Positions 53,346-61,546 of a DNA stretch of 64,000 nucleotides are shown here, piece after piece. A program made the translations under genes and the position numbers. This DNA comes from Gluconacetobacter tumulisoli (GTDB taxonomy: Bacteria; Pseudomonadota; Alphaproteobacteria; Acetobacterales; Acetobacteraceae). The notes below the pieces were generated by a model, which was not told the DNA's origin, searched no databases, and saw only the letters and a program-made list of their open reading frames with translations. Position 1 is the stretch's first letter. Each line of letters begins with the position of its first letter. Where the stretch lies: positions 248,001 through 312,000 of the forward strand of contig NZ_JABEQM010000002.1 of the NCBI RefSeq assembly GCF_014174155.1, in the 5' to 3' direction.

Positions 53346-54068
53346 TCATGCCGTCAGGCCCACGCCCACGCCGGCAAACGGGTTCTGGTAGCTGCTGTCC
53401 CCGCCCGCCCCGCCCAGCAGCGCGCCCAGGGCCCCCGACGATCCCCCGCCGGCCAGCAGCGCCAGCGCGTTCCCCAGCCCGCCCTGCACCGCGGCCGTCG
53501 CGCCCAGCGTGCCCTGCGCTGTCGCGTTCCCCGCCCCCGACAGGGCGCCCAGCACGTCGCCGGCCGCCTGGTTGCCCTGGCTGCCGATCGTCCCGGCCGC
53601 CGAACTGCCCAGGCCCGCCAGGCCCGACAGCGCGTTCATGTAGTTCCCGAACTGCGTCCCCGCGTAATTCTGCGCATATTGCTGCAGGGCATTCATCTGC
53701 CCGCCCGACAAGGCCAGCCCCCGCGCGGCGGCGGACTGGTCCAGCCCCTGTTCGCCCTGCTGCAACGGGAACTGGTAATAGGGCGTCCGGGTGAACTGGG
53801 TATAGGCGTCCAGCGCGCCCGACCCCTGGCCGGACGACCCGCCCGGCAGCCCCATCAGGCTGGCCAGGCTGTACAGCGCATTCGTCCCCGCCCCGACATA
53901 GGGCGACAGGTCCTGCACGGTCTGGTCGTAGACCCCCTGCTGGAACTGGTTCGCCGTATTGAATTCGGACGCCCGCTGACGGGCGGCGGTCGACGCCGCG
54001 TCCGATCCCATCAGGCCGCTCGCGGCCGCGCCCAGCGCGCCCAGTCCACCCGTGATTGCCGTGACCAT
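53346..54068 (-). CDS. Phage DNA injection/transfer protein (P22 gp7-like)
   Basis: A 240-residue Ala/Gly/Ser/Gln-rich protein. After a hydrophobic start (AITGGLGALGAAASGLMG) comes ASTAARQRASEFNTANQFQQGVYDQTVQDLSPYVGAGTNALYSLASLMG and PYYQFPLQQGEQGLDQSAAARGLALSGGQMNALQQYAQNYAGTQFGNYMNALSGLAGLG, a pattern common in phage internal or ejection proteins of the gp7 kind. Its ATG overlaps the GNAT gene's stop. It is the last gene of the right prophage block; the gp20/gp16-type ejection genes usually found next are absent. Confidence 0.7.
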   Translation of the reverse strand: MVTAITGGLGALGAAASGLMGSDAASTAARQRASEFNTANQFQQGVYDQTVQDLSPYVGAGTNALYSLASLMGLPGGSSGQGSGALDAYTQFTRTPYYQFPLQQGEQGLDQSAAARGLALSGGQMNALQQYAQNYAGTQFGNYMNALSGLAGLGSSAAGTIGSQGNQAAGDVLGALSGAGNATAQGTLGATAAVQGGLGNALALLAGGGSSGALGALLGGAGGDSSYQNPFAGVGVGLTA

Positions 54069-54541
54069 CAGCCGATCCACTTCCCGAATTGACGTTCCAT
54101 TTCCACCCAGCCCAGCCGCTGGAAGATCCGCCCGACATCCAGCGACCGGCCAGAGGGCGCGGCATGGATCTTCGTGCCGGTGATCAGCCGCCGCACCCCG
54201 CGCGCCGCCAGCGTGCGCTCCGCCTCGCGGAACAGCCTGATGCCCGCGGTCCATTTCCGGTCGGCGGGCCGGATGTAGTACAGATCGAAAAATGCGTGCG
54301 GCGTGCTGCGATGATGCAGATGCGGCCAGACCAGCGCGACCAGGTACCCCACCAGGATGCCGTCGTCGCGCATCGCCACGACATGCAGCGCGCCCGCCGC
54401 CTCCAGCGCCGCATAGGCCGGCAGGTCCATGTCCAGCGGCACGCGCGCCTGCTCCACCGCCACCTCGCGGAAATGCGCCGCCCACAGCGGCTGCATGTCC
54501 GGCAGCACCGCCGACCAGGGCTCGACCCGACAGGCGATCAC
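54068..54541 (-). CDS. Phage-encoded GNAT-like acetyltransferase
   Basis: A 157-residue protein with a GNAT fold: a beta strand segment HVVAMRDDGILVGYLVALVWPHLHH (core strands), FDLYYIRPADRKWTAGIRLFREAERTLAARGVRRLITGTKIH (acetyl-CoA helix region, the loop is degenerate) and FQRLGWVEMERQFGKWIG at the end. Similar GNAT genes sit next to ejection-protein genes in several podoviruses. It overlaps both neighbours by four bases. Target unknown. Confidence 0.75.
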   Translation of the reverse strand: MIACRVEPWSAVLPDMQPLWAAHFREVAVEQARVPLDMDLPAYAALEAAGALHVVAMRDDGILVGYLVALVWPHLHHRSTPHAFFDLYYIRPADRKWTAGIRLFREAERTLAARGVRRLITGTKIHAAPSGRSLDVGRIFQRLGWVEMERQFGKWIG

Positions 54542-54882
54542 GACGTGGTCACCTGCAACCCGCCGGCCGAAATCGTCAGCGCCGCCGCCGCCGTCGCCAC
54601 GACCGCGATCGCATCCCCCGGGGCCAGCACCTTGCCGACCTCGTTCGGACTGTTCCAGCTCTGCCCGGGCAAAATGGTCTGGTTGAAGCTGGTGACGTTC
54701 GCGGGCCCCGCGCTGCCCCCCGACGGCACCAGGTAGATCGTCACCTGCACCGGCACGGCCACGACATTGCAGACGCCCAGGGCATCGATGCGCGTCACGA
54801 CCCCGCCGGGCGAGGTATAGACCGCCGTCGTCGCCGCCGGGACGGGCTGCGCGGGAATAATGGAAACGGGCTGAACGGACAT
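54538..54882 (-). CDS. Hypothetical phage structural protein
   Basis: A 114-residue beta-rich protein with no named family that I recognise: repeated Val/Thr/Ala strands (VVAVPVQVTIYLVPSGGSAGPANVT, AIAVVATAAAALTISAGGLQVT). It looks like a small tail or decoration domain. It is first in a three-gene minus-strand unit with the GNAT and gp7-like genes, and directly follows the second copy of the prophage promoter-leader. Confidence 0.6.
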   Translation of the reverse strand: MSVQPVSIIPAQPVPAATTAVYTSPGGVVTRIDALGVCNVVAVPVQVTIYLVPSGGSAGPANVTSFNQTILPGQSWNSPNEVGKVLAPGDAIAVVATAAAALTISAGGLQVTTS

Positions 54883-54984
54883 GGCACCTGCGATCGCATG
54901 CGCGTCCCCTGCGGGAACGACGGATGATGGGCGATGCCTGTGCCCCGGACCACCATGTTAGCCCGCGGACCGGGATCGGAACAA
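54883..54984 (-). promoter_or_regulatory. Prophage promoter and conserved 72-nt leader, copy 2
   Basis: On the minus strand: TTGTTC (54984-54979), an 18-base spacer, TAACAT (54960-54955), then nine bases, the 17-mer GGGCACAGGCATCGCCC (54945-54929) and 46 bases to the ATG at 54882. A hairpin CCCGCAGGGG lies in the last part. Every distance equals that in the copy at 34638-34739. Confidence 0.65.
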
Positions 54985-55007
54985 GCCGCGAAAACCTGCC
55001 GCCCGGC

Positions 55008-55826
55008 TCACAATGTGGTCGGCAGCGGAATGGTCTTCGTCTGCAGCGCCGACGTGAACGCCCCGATATTGAACGTGCCCAGCTTGCGGAACGTCACGTC
55101 GTCGTCGCTGAACCACAGGTCGAACAGCTGCGGGGTCTGGACATACCAGGTGGCATCGTTCCGCGACGTCACGGAAATCTGCGCCGCGCCCACCGGAACC
55201 CCGTAATCGAACACGACGAACGGCGGCGGAGAATAATTGTTCGATCCCCAGATCGTTCCATTATTCCCGTCATAGAGATCGGACGGCGGCGCGCCGGAAT
55301 AACTGTCGGTCGATGTCGACGCGACGGGAATCTGGCTGGCGCCCCCCACCGTCGCGGCAAGATAGCACTCCGCCATCGACGGGGGCTGCGTGCGCGTGGT
55401 CGCGATCATGTTGCCGATCGCCCAATAGCGATGCGCGCCCACGGCGCCCCCGCCCCCTTCCGGCGGCGCGGCCCAGGTCCCGTCGGCCCGCAGGAAATGC
55501 GCCGTGCCCCCGCCGCTGGCCGGCACGGCGCCCGGCAGGCCGGCGGTGAACGGCTGCACCAGCGCCGTCAGCTGCGCCGGCGTCAGCGCCGCGGCCGGGG
55601 CGGTGGCCCCGCTGGCATTGCCCAGCACCGTGCCGTTCGCCAGCGCCGGCACGCCCCCCGTCGTGCCGCAGGAAAACACCCCCGTCGCGGACACGTAGTT
55701 CAGATGGTTGCCCCCGCTGTCGGGGCAGGACGGCAGCTCGCCATGCCCGACCGGCCCCACGACCTGCGCGCGGGCGGGCAGCGCCAGCGCCAGCGCGCCG
55801 GCCAGGATCAGCAGGATCGTCTTCAT
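55008..55826 (-). CDS. Phage tail-fibre-like protein with signal peptide and discoidin-like domain
   Basis: A 272-residue protein. Residues 1-20 are a clear Sec signal (MKTILLILAGALALALPARA), odd for a virion protein. The middle has fibre-like repeats (VPALANGTVLGNASGATAPAAALTPAQLTALVQPF, ADGTWAAPPEGG). The C-terminal part (about 165-272) resembles a discoidin (F5/8C) carbohydrate-binding fold: YDGNNGTIWGSNNYSPPPFVVFDYG, TSRNDATWYVQTPQLFDLWFSDDDVTFRKLGTF. The ATG overlaps the previous stop by four bases. Either a receptor-binding fibre or a secreted lectin-like extra. Confidence 0.65.
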   Translation of the reverse strand: MKTILLILAGALALALPARAQVVGPVGHGELPSCPDSGGNHLNYVSATGVFSCGTTGGVPALANGTVLGNASGATAPAAALTPAQLTALVQPFTAGLPGAVPASGGGTAHFLRADGTWAAPPEGGGGAVGAHRYWAIGNMIATTRTQPPSMAECYLAATVGGASQIPVASTSTDSYSGAPPSDLYDGNNGTIWGSNNYSPPPFVVFDYGVPVGAAQISVTSRNDATWYVQTPQLFDLWFSDDDVTFRKLGTFNIGAFTSALQTKTIPLPTTL

Positions 55827-56281
55827 TCCGAATACCATTGCGTTGCGTTGTTCTGCCAGAAAACGGCCGCGCCACCGGCCACGATGGCGGCCGGCACGTC
55901 CGCCGCCAGCGCATCGATCGCCCCCCCCGAAGGCGGATAGACCAGCAGCGGCGCGGCCCCGCGATTCAGCACCTTCCGCCAGGCGCCCACGCCCCCCGCC
56001 GCCAGGACGGCGCCGCTGCCCGCCGCCACGGTGGTGAACAGGTTCACATCCGCCGCCAGCACCAGCGCGCTGCCCTGCGTGGTCCCCGTCGCCGCCAGCG
56101 ACCCGGCGAAGCTCTGCCCCGGCGGCGCCCAGGCCTGCCACGCCCCGTCCCAGGCATAGACCTGCCCGACATCGGTCGCGTAATAGAACCCCAGGCATCC
56201 GGCCGGCAGGCCCGGCGCCACCGGACGGTTCGCAAGGACGCCATAGCCGAAATAATCGGTAATCAGCGTGCTGTTGCCCAT
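55823..56281 (-). CDS. Phage tail-associated protein (DUF2793-like)
   Basis: A 152-residue beta-rich protein. GFYYATDVGQVYAWDGAWQAWAPPG resembles the Trp-rich unit of phage proteins that coat fibre tips (seen as DUF2793 in prophages of alphaproteobacteria). It overlaps both neighbours by four bases (ATGA), in a run of coupled tail genes on the minus strand. No enzymatic motif. Confidence 0.6.
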   Translation of the reverse strand: MGNSTLITDYFGYGVLANRPVAPGLPAGCLGFYYATDVGQVYAWDGAWQAWAPPGQSFAGSLAATGTTQGSALVLAADVNLFTTVAAGSGAVLAAGGVGAWRKVLNRGAAPLLVYPPSGGAIDALAADVPAAIVAGGAAVFWQNNATQWYSE

Positions 56282-56910
56282 CAGACCGGCACTCCAATCG
56301 TCTGGCCCGACGGGTCGGTGATCATCCCGACGGGCGAGACATCGCCATTGACCAGCGGCAGCACGCCGCCCGTGCCGCCGCCCCCGGCGACCCAGCCATC
56401 CACCGTGCCGGCGCCCGCCCGCTTGGACCACAGCGCCCCCGCCGCACCCCCGTCGCGTTGCAGGTAGACATCGCCGACCCACCCCCCGACCCGCCCCGAC
56501 GGCGTCCCGAACCCGTCGATCACCCGCGCCCCGTGATGCAGCACCACGACGTCGGCCGGCCCCCGGGGCGGCGGCGGCAGGTCAGGCCGCGCCACCGGCG
56601 GCACCTGCGGCGGGGCGGCCAGCATCGCCAGCAGCCGCGCCCCGGCCACGGCATCGCGCAGTCCCGGGGTGGCGTCCGGCGGCGGCGGGAACGCGGCCGG
56701 CAGCGTGACCGACACCGGCCCGTCGGCGGGAATGGCCGCCACCGGCACGCCCAGCGCCCGCGCGATTACCTCGACATTGCGCGCCGTCGCCTGCGTGGCC
56801 CCGCCCAGGCGCGACAGGAACTGGTACGCCGCCAGGGTCAGCCCCCGGGTGCCGGCATCGACGAACGGACGGTCGCCGATCGGCAGGGTCTGGCGCGGAG
56901 ACGCGGGCAT
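56281..56910 (-). CDS. Phage tail or baseplate protein of unknown function
   Basis: A 209-residue protein. The start is helical (AAYQFLSRLGGATQATARNVEVIARALG); the middle is Pro-rich; the end has VGDVYLQRDGGAAGALWSKRAGAGTVDGW, a short beta unit like those in fibre-tip proteins. It shares four-base overlaps with the gp10-like gene before it and the DUF2793-like gene after it. I do not recognise the family with certainty. Confidence 0.6.
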   Translation of the reverse strand: MPASPRQTLPIGDRPFVDAGTRGLTLAAYQFLSRLGGATQATARNVEVIARALGVPVAAIPADGPVSVTLPAAFPPPPDATPGLRDAVAGARLLAMLAAPPQVPPVARPDLPPPPRGPADVVVLHHGARVIDGFGTPSGRVGGWVGDVYLQRDGGAAGALWSKRAGAGTVDGWVAGGGGTGGVLPLVNGDVSPVGMITDPSGQTIGVPV

Positions 56911-58574
56911 CAGTCCATCCCCGCGTCGGTGTCCAGATAGAACCCGATCAGGTTGCGCCGCACCGGGTCGGTCACCTGCAGGCGCAGCACCCGCTGCCGC
57001 GCCTGGCCCATCTTCAGCCAGCGCAGCCGCGTCAGGTACGCCCCCTGCCGCCCCATCGACCGCCACAGCCGCCGCGCGCTCCAGGTCCGCGCCCCGTCGT
57101 CGGACCAGTCCAGCATGATCTTCGGATCGGCCCCCGGCGGCGTGTCGCCACCCCCCGCGATGGCCACGTCACGGCTGCTGCCCGGCGGGTTCGACGACGC
57201 GGGCAGGATCGTCCCCGCCAGCGCGAAGGCACCGCCGCCGCCATGGTTGGTCGCGAAATCCGCCACCCCCGCCCCCGGCGACACGGTCAGGAACACCGGC
57301 GGCGCCTGGCCCAGCGGCAGGGACCCGTCCGACCCCGCATATTGCGCGCCGACCGCCGCGCTGCGGAACAGCGCCCGGTTCGCCGCCACCGACAGGTCGA
57401 ACGGCGCCGCCGGCAGCCCGACGAACAGGTCGGCCAGCTGCGCCGCCGCGACCCCCAGCGTGCCGAAGCGCGTGCAGTACTGCGCCCCCGCCGGCAGCGG
57501 ATAGCTGCCGACGGCCGAGCCGTACATATTGCCGAAGACCAGGATCTCCCCACCCCACGGACAGGCCACGGCATTGCGGTCCGCCCATTGCGCCCCGGCG
57601 GGCGGCGTCCCGTACCCCGGCCAGTCGGCGGCCGCGTCATAGGCCGCCCCCGACACCGGCGCGCCCAGCTGCGTCGCCGTCCCGCCGGCATAGGCGAACA
57701 CCCGCACCGTGTCCCACAGCCCGGCATTGCCCAGATTGTCCCGGCTGTCCGACCGCCCGACCTTCAGGAACGTCACCAGCCACAGGTCCGCCCCCGCGAC
57801 GGGCGTCAGCGACGGCTGGCCGCCATAGACATCCGTCCCCCCCGGCCGCCCCGTGGAGATGTAGCTGTATTCGTCGGCAAACGGGACCTGCGCGGCCCCG
57901 TCCCCATCCACCCAGTTCGCATTGTCGATGCTGTACATCGGCAAGGTGCCGGCAAAGGACGTCGCGGCATTCCCCGCGAAATGCGCGCCCGCCAATGCGT
58001 CGTAGCTGACGGCCCCCATCGCGATCTTCACCATCGCGCCGCCGGGGCAGGCCGGCCCGATGACATTCAGCAGCTCGGTATTGGCATTGACGCCCGCGCT
58101 GGCGTTCGCCGCCATGTCGCCCCGGCTGAAATACAGGTAATGGTTCGTCCCGCCCTGGCCGTCCGGCAGGAAGAAGCCGACATTGCCGTTATAGCCATAC
58201 TGGACCAGCAGATTGTTGCCCAGCGACGCCGGATAGCCATATTCGATGACCGGCACCTGGCACGCCGCCCAGCCCGCCAGATTGCCCAGCCCCGGATACA
58301 GCCCGCCGAACCCGCCCGATCGCGCCGCGCCCCCGATGATCTGCGCGATGCTGGGATAGACCAGGACGACTTTCGGCGGCCCCGGATAGGCGTTCTGGTA
58401 GGACAGGATCGGATCGTCGATCGTCTGGTTCCCCGCCAGGAAGCAGACATTGTCGCCATAGATCGGCCCCGGGCCGCCCACGTCGTTATAGACGAACCCC
58501 TGGAACTCCGGCGCGCCGCCCGCGCCGTCGACGGCATAGAGGGCGATCCCGCACCAGTACGCGCCGGCATTCAT
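56910..58574 (-). CDS. gp10-like tail accessory protein, 3' part (out of frame with 5' part)
   Basis: A 554-residue frame from ATG 58574. Its last 80 residues, KIMLDWSDDGARTWSARRLWRSMGRQGAYLTRLRWLKMGQARQRVLRLQVTDPVRRNLIGFYLD, are the usual C-terminal strand module of P22 gp10-like proteins, whose first part is encoded by the gene just before it. The frame stays open and fully GC-rich in third positions upstream of ATG 58574 to about 58615, so this is probably the 3' part of one gene split by a one-base loss. The rest (beta- and Gly-rich) appears to be inserted fibre-like material. Confidence 0.7.
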   Translation of the reverse strand: MNAGAYWCGIALYAVDGAGGAPEFQGFVYNDVGGPGPIYGDNVCFLAGNQTIDDPILSYQNAYPGPPKVVLVYPSIAQIIGGAARSGGFGGLYPGLGNLAGWAACQVPVIEYGYPASLGNNLLVQYGYNGNVGFFLPDGQGGTNHYLYFSRGDMAANASAGVNANTELLNVIGPACPGGAMVKIAMGAVSYDALAGAHFAGNAATSFAGTLPMYSIDNANWVDGDGAAQVPFADEYSYISTGRPGGTDVYGGQPSLTPVAGADLWLVTFLKVGRSDSRDNLGNAGLWDTVRVFAYAGGTATQLGAPVSGAAYDAAADWPGYGTPPAGAQWADRNAVACPWGGEILVFGNMYGSAVGSYPLPAGAQYCTRFGTLGVAAAQLADLFVGLPAAPFDLSVAANRALFRSAAVGAQYAGSDGSLPLGQAPPVFLTVSPGAGVADFATNHGGGGAFALAGTILPASSNPPGSSRDVAIAGGGDTPPGADPKIMLDWSDDGARTWSARRLWRSMGRQGAYLTRLRWLKMGQARQRVLRLQVTDPVRRNLIGFYLDTDAGMD

Positions 58575-60565
58575 CCCCACGGCCAGGTACCGGCCCTGCA
58601 GCAGCACCGTGCAGCCTTCACGCTGAACGACGACATGGTCACCTGCGGCGCCACGCCCAGGACATCCGCCTGCACCGTGCCCGGCGCCAGCGTCCAGGCG
58701 ACCGCCCCCGCCGGCGACACGGCGTTGATCGTGCCGCCGGACTGCGAAATCATGTTGCCGCACCGGTCCGGTTGCAGCGACACATTGCTCCACCCGGCGC
58801 CGGTCCCCGCCGTATGCCCGCCGAACGCCGGATCCGACACCACGCCCGCCGCCCCGGCCGTCCCGGTGGACGGCCCGATCCACCACGGCCGCGCCGCCGG
58901 ATTGCCCACCGGCGCGCACGACGCCCAGTTCACCGACGCCGGCACCAGCGCCACCCCGTCCACATACAGCTGCAGCATCCGCGTCGCGGGCGACAGCGAC
59001 ATCTGCACGTTCGTCCACCCGTCCCACCCGGCACAGGCATAGGACGCCGCCACCACCGGGTTGCCCACGACATCCGCCGCCGTCACCACGATCCGCGCCG
59101 AGGCCGCCGGGTCGTTCACCAGCAGGATCGAAAATCCCGGCCCCCCGTCGCCCGGCCCCCCGTCGCTCGGCTCCCCGTCGCCCGGCCCCGCATTGCCGAT
59201 CAGCACCCCGCCCACCGGCCCGCCCCCCGGCAGGCAGGTCCACAGATTCACCAGCAGGTTCGCGATCGAGGCCGGGGTCCCCGCAGGCGCGCCCGCCCGC
59301 GCCAGGGCGCCCGGCGTCACCATCAGCGCGCCGGCCGGCTGGTACGGCACCTGCATCGTGCGCGGCCCCGCCGGCAGCCCCACCCCGGTTTCCACGTCCA
59401 GCTCGAACCGCCGCATGAACACCCGCCGGCGCGCGTCATGGACCGGCGGCGCGGCCAGCAGCCCGCGCATCGTCGCCCCCAGCTCGGTATAGACCGCGCC
59501 GTTCAGCTGCCCGACGGTCCCGGTCAGGCAGTCGCCGACCAGGATGCGATCGTACGCCATGACGGCATTGTTGCCGCGCCAGCGCCCGATCGAACTGTCC
59601 GCACCACATCCCGTCCAGGATTCCCGCTCGTGCCACAGGCCGGTGGCGACGTCATAGACCCAGCTCGCCGGCGCGCCGGGAAACAGCAGGGTGACGAATT
59701 TATGCCCCCCGAACGTGTAGCTGAAGCACCGCGCATCGCGCATGCGCGGATAGGCCTGCCATGCCCCCTCGGTCGCATGGGTGGAAATCCGCATGGGCTG
59801 GAATCCGTTCAGCCGATAGAACATCCCGTCGTCGCCCAGGAAGAAGACGGTATTGTCCTCCTGGCAATGGGCATGCGGCCCGGCGATGCCGCGCTGGATG
59901 AACGCCCCGTCGAAGCGCTGGAACGGGAAAGCCGGCGGCGCATTGCCCGCGTCGTACCACACCTCGGTCCGCGCCGCCCCGAACAGCAGAAGCTGCTCAT
60001 GCGTGTTCACGATCGCCAGCAGCGGGTCGGCCGTCGCCTCCTTGGACGCGAACATCGTCCCGTCGAACGGCACCACCCCCGCCTGCGGCGACAGGAAGAA
60101 TTCCTGCGTCCCCGACCGGTTGAACACGAAATAGGTATCGAAATACACGACATTGTCGGCCGGATAAAAATTCGGATCGACGATCTGCCGCACGCCGCCG
60201 GCCGCCGAATAGAACCAGCCGGATTCCCCATCGACCCAGACCAGCTCGACGCCGTTGGTATCCATCGACACCGGCCCGGTCACGAAGCACGTCCCCAGCT
60301 CGACCGACGACCCGTCCGCATCGACCTGGTACAGCGCCTGGCCCGACACCACGTACAGCACCCCGCCCATCATGCACATGCCCTGGACCGGCCCCGCCCC
60401 GCATTGCGCGAACGCCACCATCCCCGGACAGCCCCAGGCCGCAACCGGGGATTTCGCATCCGTGGGCGCGCATTCGGCATAGAAATTGACGCAGCGCTGC
60501 GCATCCAGCGCCACGGACCGCGCCTGGTACGATTGCGCCGCGAAGGGCACCGCCTGCACCGCCAT
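58571..60565 (-). CDS. P22 gp10-like tail accessory/packaged-DNA stabilisation protein, 5' part
   Basis: A 664-residue frame. Residues 1-380 match the gp10-type beta-propeller protein: SYQARSVALDAQRCVNFYAE, WGCPGMVAF, NTHEQLLLFGAARTEVWYDAGN, PFQRFDGAFIQRGIAGPHA, FFLGDDGMFYRLNGFQPMRISTHATE, and GGHKFVTLLFPGA. After FELDVETGVG the gp10 fold is broken by a long insert with LamG-like strands. The last 15 residues (AARCCCRAGTWPWG) use rare codons and are unlike the rest, so the true frame probably shifts at about 58614-58618 into the next frame. The protein plugs the portal and joins tail parts in P22-like phages. Confidence 0.8.
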   Translation of the reverse strand: MAVQAVPFAAQSYQARSVALDAQRCVNFYAECAPTDAKSPVAAWGCPGMVAFAQCGAGPVQGMCMMGGVLYVVSGQALYQVDADGSSVELGTCFVTGPVSMDTNGVELVWVDGESGWFYSAAGGVRQIVDPNFYPADNVVYFDTYFVFNRSGTQEFFLSPQAGVVPFDGTMFASKEATADPLLAIVNTHEQLLLFGAARTEVWYDAGNAPPAFPFQRFDGAFIQRGIAGPHAHCQEDNTVFFLGDDGMFYRLNGFQPMRISTHATEGAWQAYPRMRDARCFSYTFGGHKFVTLLFPGAPASWVYDVATGLWHERESWTGCGADSSIGRWRGNNAVMAYDRILVGDCLTGTVGQLNGAVYTELGATMRGLLAAPPVHDARRRVFMRRFELDVETGVGLPAGPRTMQVPYQPAGALMVTPGALARAGAPAGTPASIANLLVNLWTCLPGGGPVGGVLIGNAGPGDGEPSDGGPGDGGPGFSILLVNDPAASARIVVTAADVVGNPVVAASYACAGWDGWTNVQMSLSPATRMLQLYVDGVALVPASVNWASCAPVGNPAARPWWIGPSTGTAGAAGVVSDPAFGGHTAGTGAGWSNVSLQPDRCGNMISQSGGTINAVSPAGAVAWTLAPGTVQADVLGVAPQVTMSSFSVKAARCCCRAGTWPWG
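59142..59190. repeat. 15-base tandem repeat inside the gp10-like gene
   Basis: About three copies of CCGTCGCCCGGCCCC-like units that encode a Gly-Pro-Asp-rich hinge (GPGDGEPSDGGPGDGGPG) in the inserted region of the gp10-like protein. Confidence 0.65.
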
Positions 60566-60571
60566 GGCCCG

Positions 60572-61546
60572 CTACCCCGACCGCCCGGCCGGGCCCGCGC
60601 CCGCGCCGAACAGCACCGACTGCGGCTCGCGGTCCCAGGCCTGCGCCAGCGCCAGCTTTTCCGCCGCCAGCGCCGCGATCATCGCAAAGCGCGGCGCCGG
60701 GCAGTCGTATTCCGGCGCCAGTTCCCGCGCCAGGTTGTAGCGCAGCACCGAAATCCACTCCTGCGGCAGGTCGGCGGTATCCGCCTGGCTGGTGAAATCC
60801 TGCAACGGACGCTGCGCGGTAAAGGCCAGCGCGCTCCGACTGTCCGACGGCGCCGGCCACACATGCACCACCCCCGCCCCCAGCTGCGGGTCGTAGAAGA
60901 ACTGCGTCACCGTCCCCGGCGTCGTCTTGTTCGGCACGCTGGCGTAATCCAGCCGCGACATCGGCACGACCGGGATCTCGATCGCCTGCCCGCCGGGCGG
61001 CGCGAACTGGTACCGCCGCGCGCCGGGTACCCGCAGCGGCCGCACCAGCGGCGCGGCATACCCCACGCACATCGCCCCCGCGCCCGCCTGCGACGGCAGC
61101 GGCGCGGCCAGCGACAGGATTTCGCCCACGACCGCCACCACGGACGTCCAGAAAATCGTGCCCGCGTCCAGCCAGATGCCGATCCGGTCGCCCGCCCCCA
61201 TCCCGTCCGCCGACGCCGGCACGATCTGCGCCGCGCCGGCCGCCGCCGTCACCGCCAGCGCGCCCCGCACCCAGCCGTCGCCGGTCGTCGCCGCATCGGG
61301 CGACCCCGGCCCCAGCCGATAGCGCACCTGCCCCGGCTGCAGGAACAGCATGCAATCCTCCTCCGCCCACACATGGATGCCCGAGGCCTGCCACGTCTTG
61401 ACCATGCCGTTCAGCGCCTCCAGCGCCTCCTGGTACTCGCCCGCCCCCGGCGTCTCGCCCTGCGCGATGGCCGACAGCAGCCGCAGCGCGCCGTTGATGA
61501 TGCTGGCGGTGCCGGGATTCCAGCTCGCCGTGCCGCTGGTCGTCAT
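60572..61546 (-). CDS. P22 gp4-like tail accessory (head-tail connector) protein
   Basis: A 324-residue protein. The first 60 residues (IINGALRLLSAIAQGETPGAGEYQEALEALNGMVKTWQASGIHVWAEED) match the start of gp4-like adaptors; the last 100 (PLQDFTSQADTADLPQEWISVLRYNLARELAPEYDCPAPRFAMIAALAAEKLALAQAWDRE) match their C-terminal helices. An extra beta domain lies between, as in related prophages. It sits directly ahead of the gp10-like gene, the same order as P22. Its ATG overlaps the previous stop by four bases. Confidence 0.8.
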   Translation of the reverse strand: MTTSGTASWNPGTASIINGALRLLSAIAQGETPGAGEYQEALEALNGMVKTWQASGIHVWAEEDCMLFLQPGQVRYRLGPGSPDAATTGDGWVRGALAVTAAAGAAQIVPASADGMGAGDRIGIWLDAGTIFWTSVVAVVGEILSLAAPLPSQAGAGAMCVGYAAPLVRPLRVPGARRYQFAPPGGQAIEIPVVPMSRLDYASVPNKTTPGTVTQFFYDPQLGAGVVHVWPAPSDSRSALAFTAQRPLQDFTSQADTADLPQEWISVLRYNLARELAPEYDCPAPRFAMIAALAAEKLALAQAWDREPQSVLFGAGAGPAGRSG

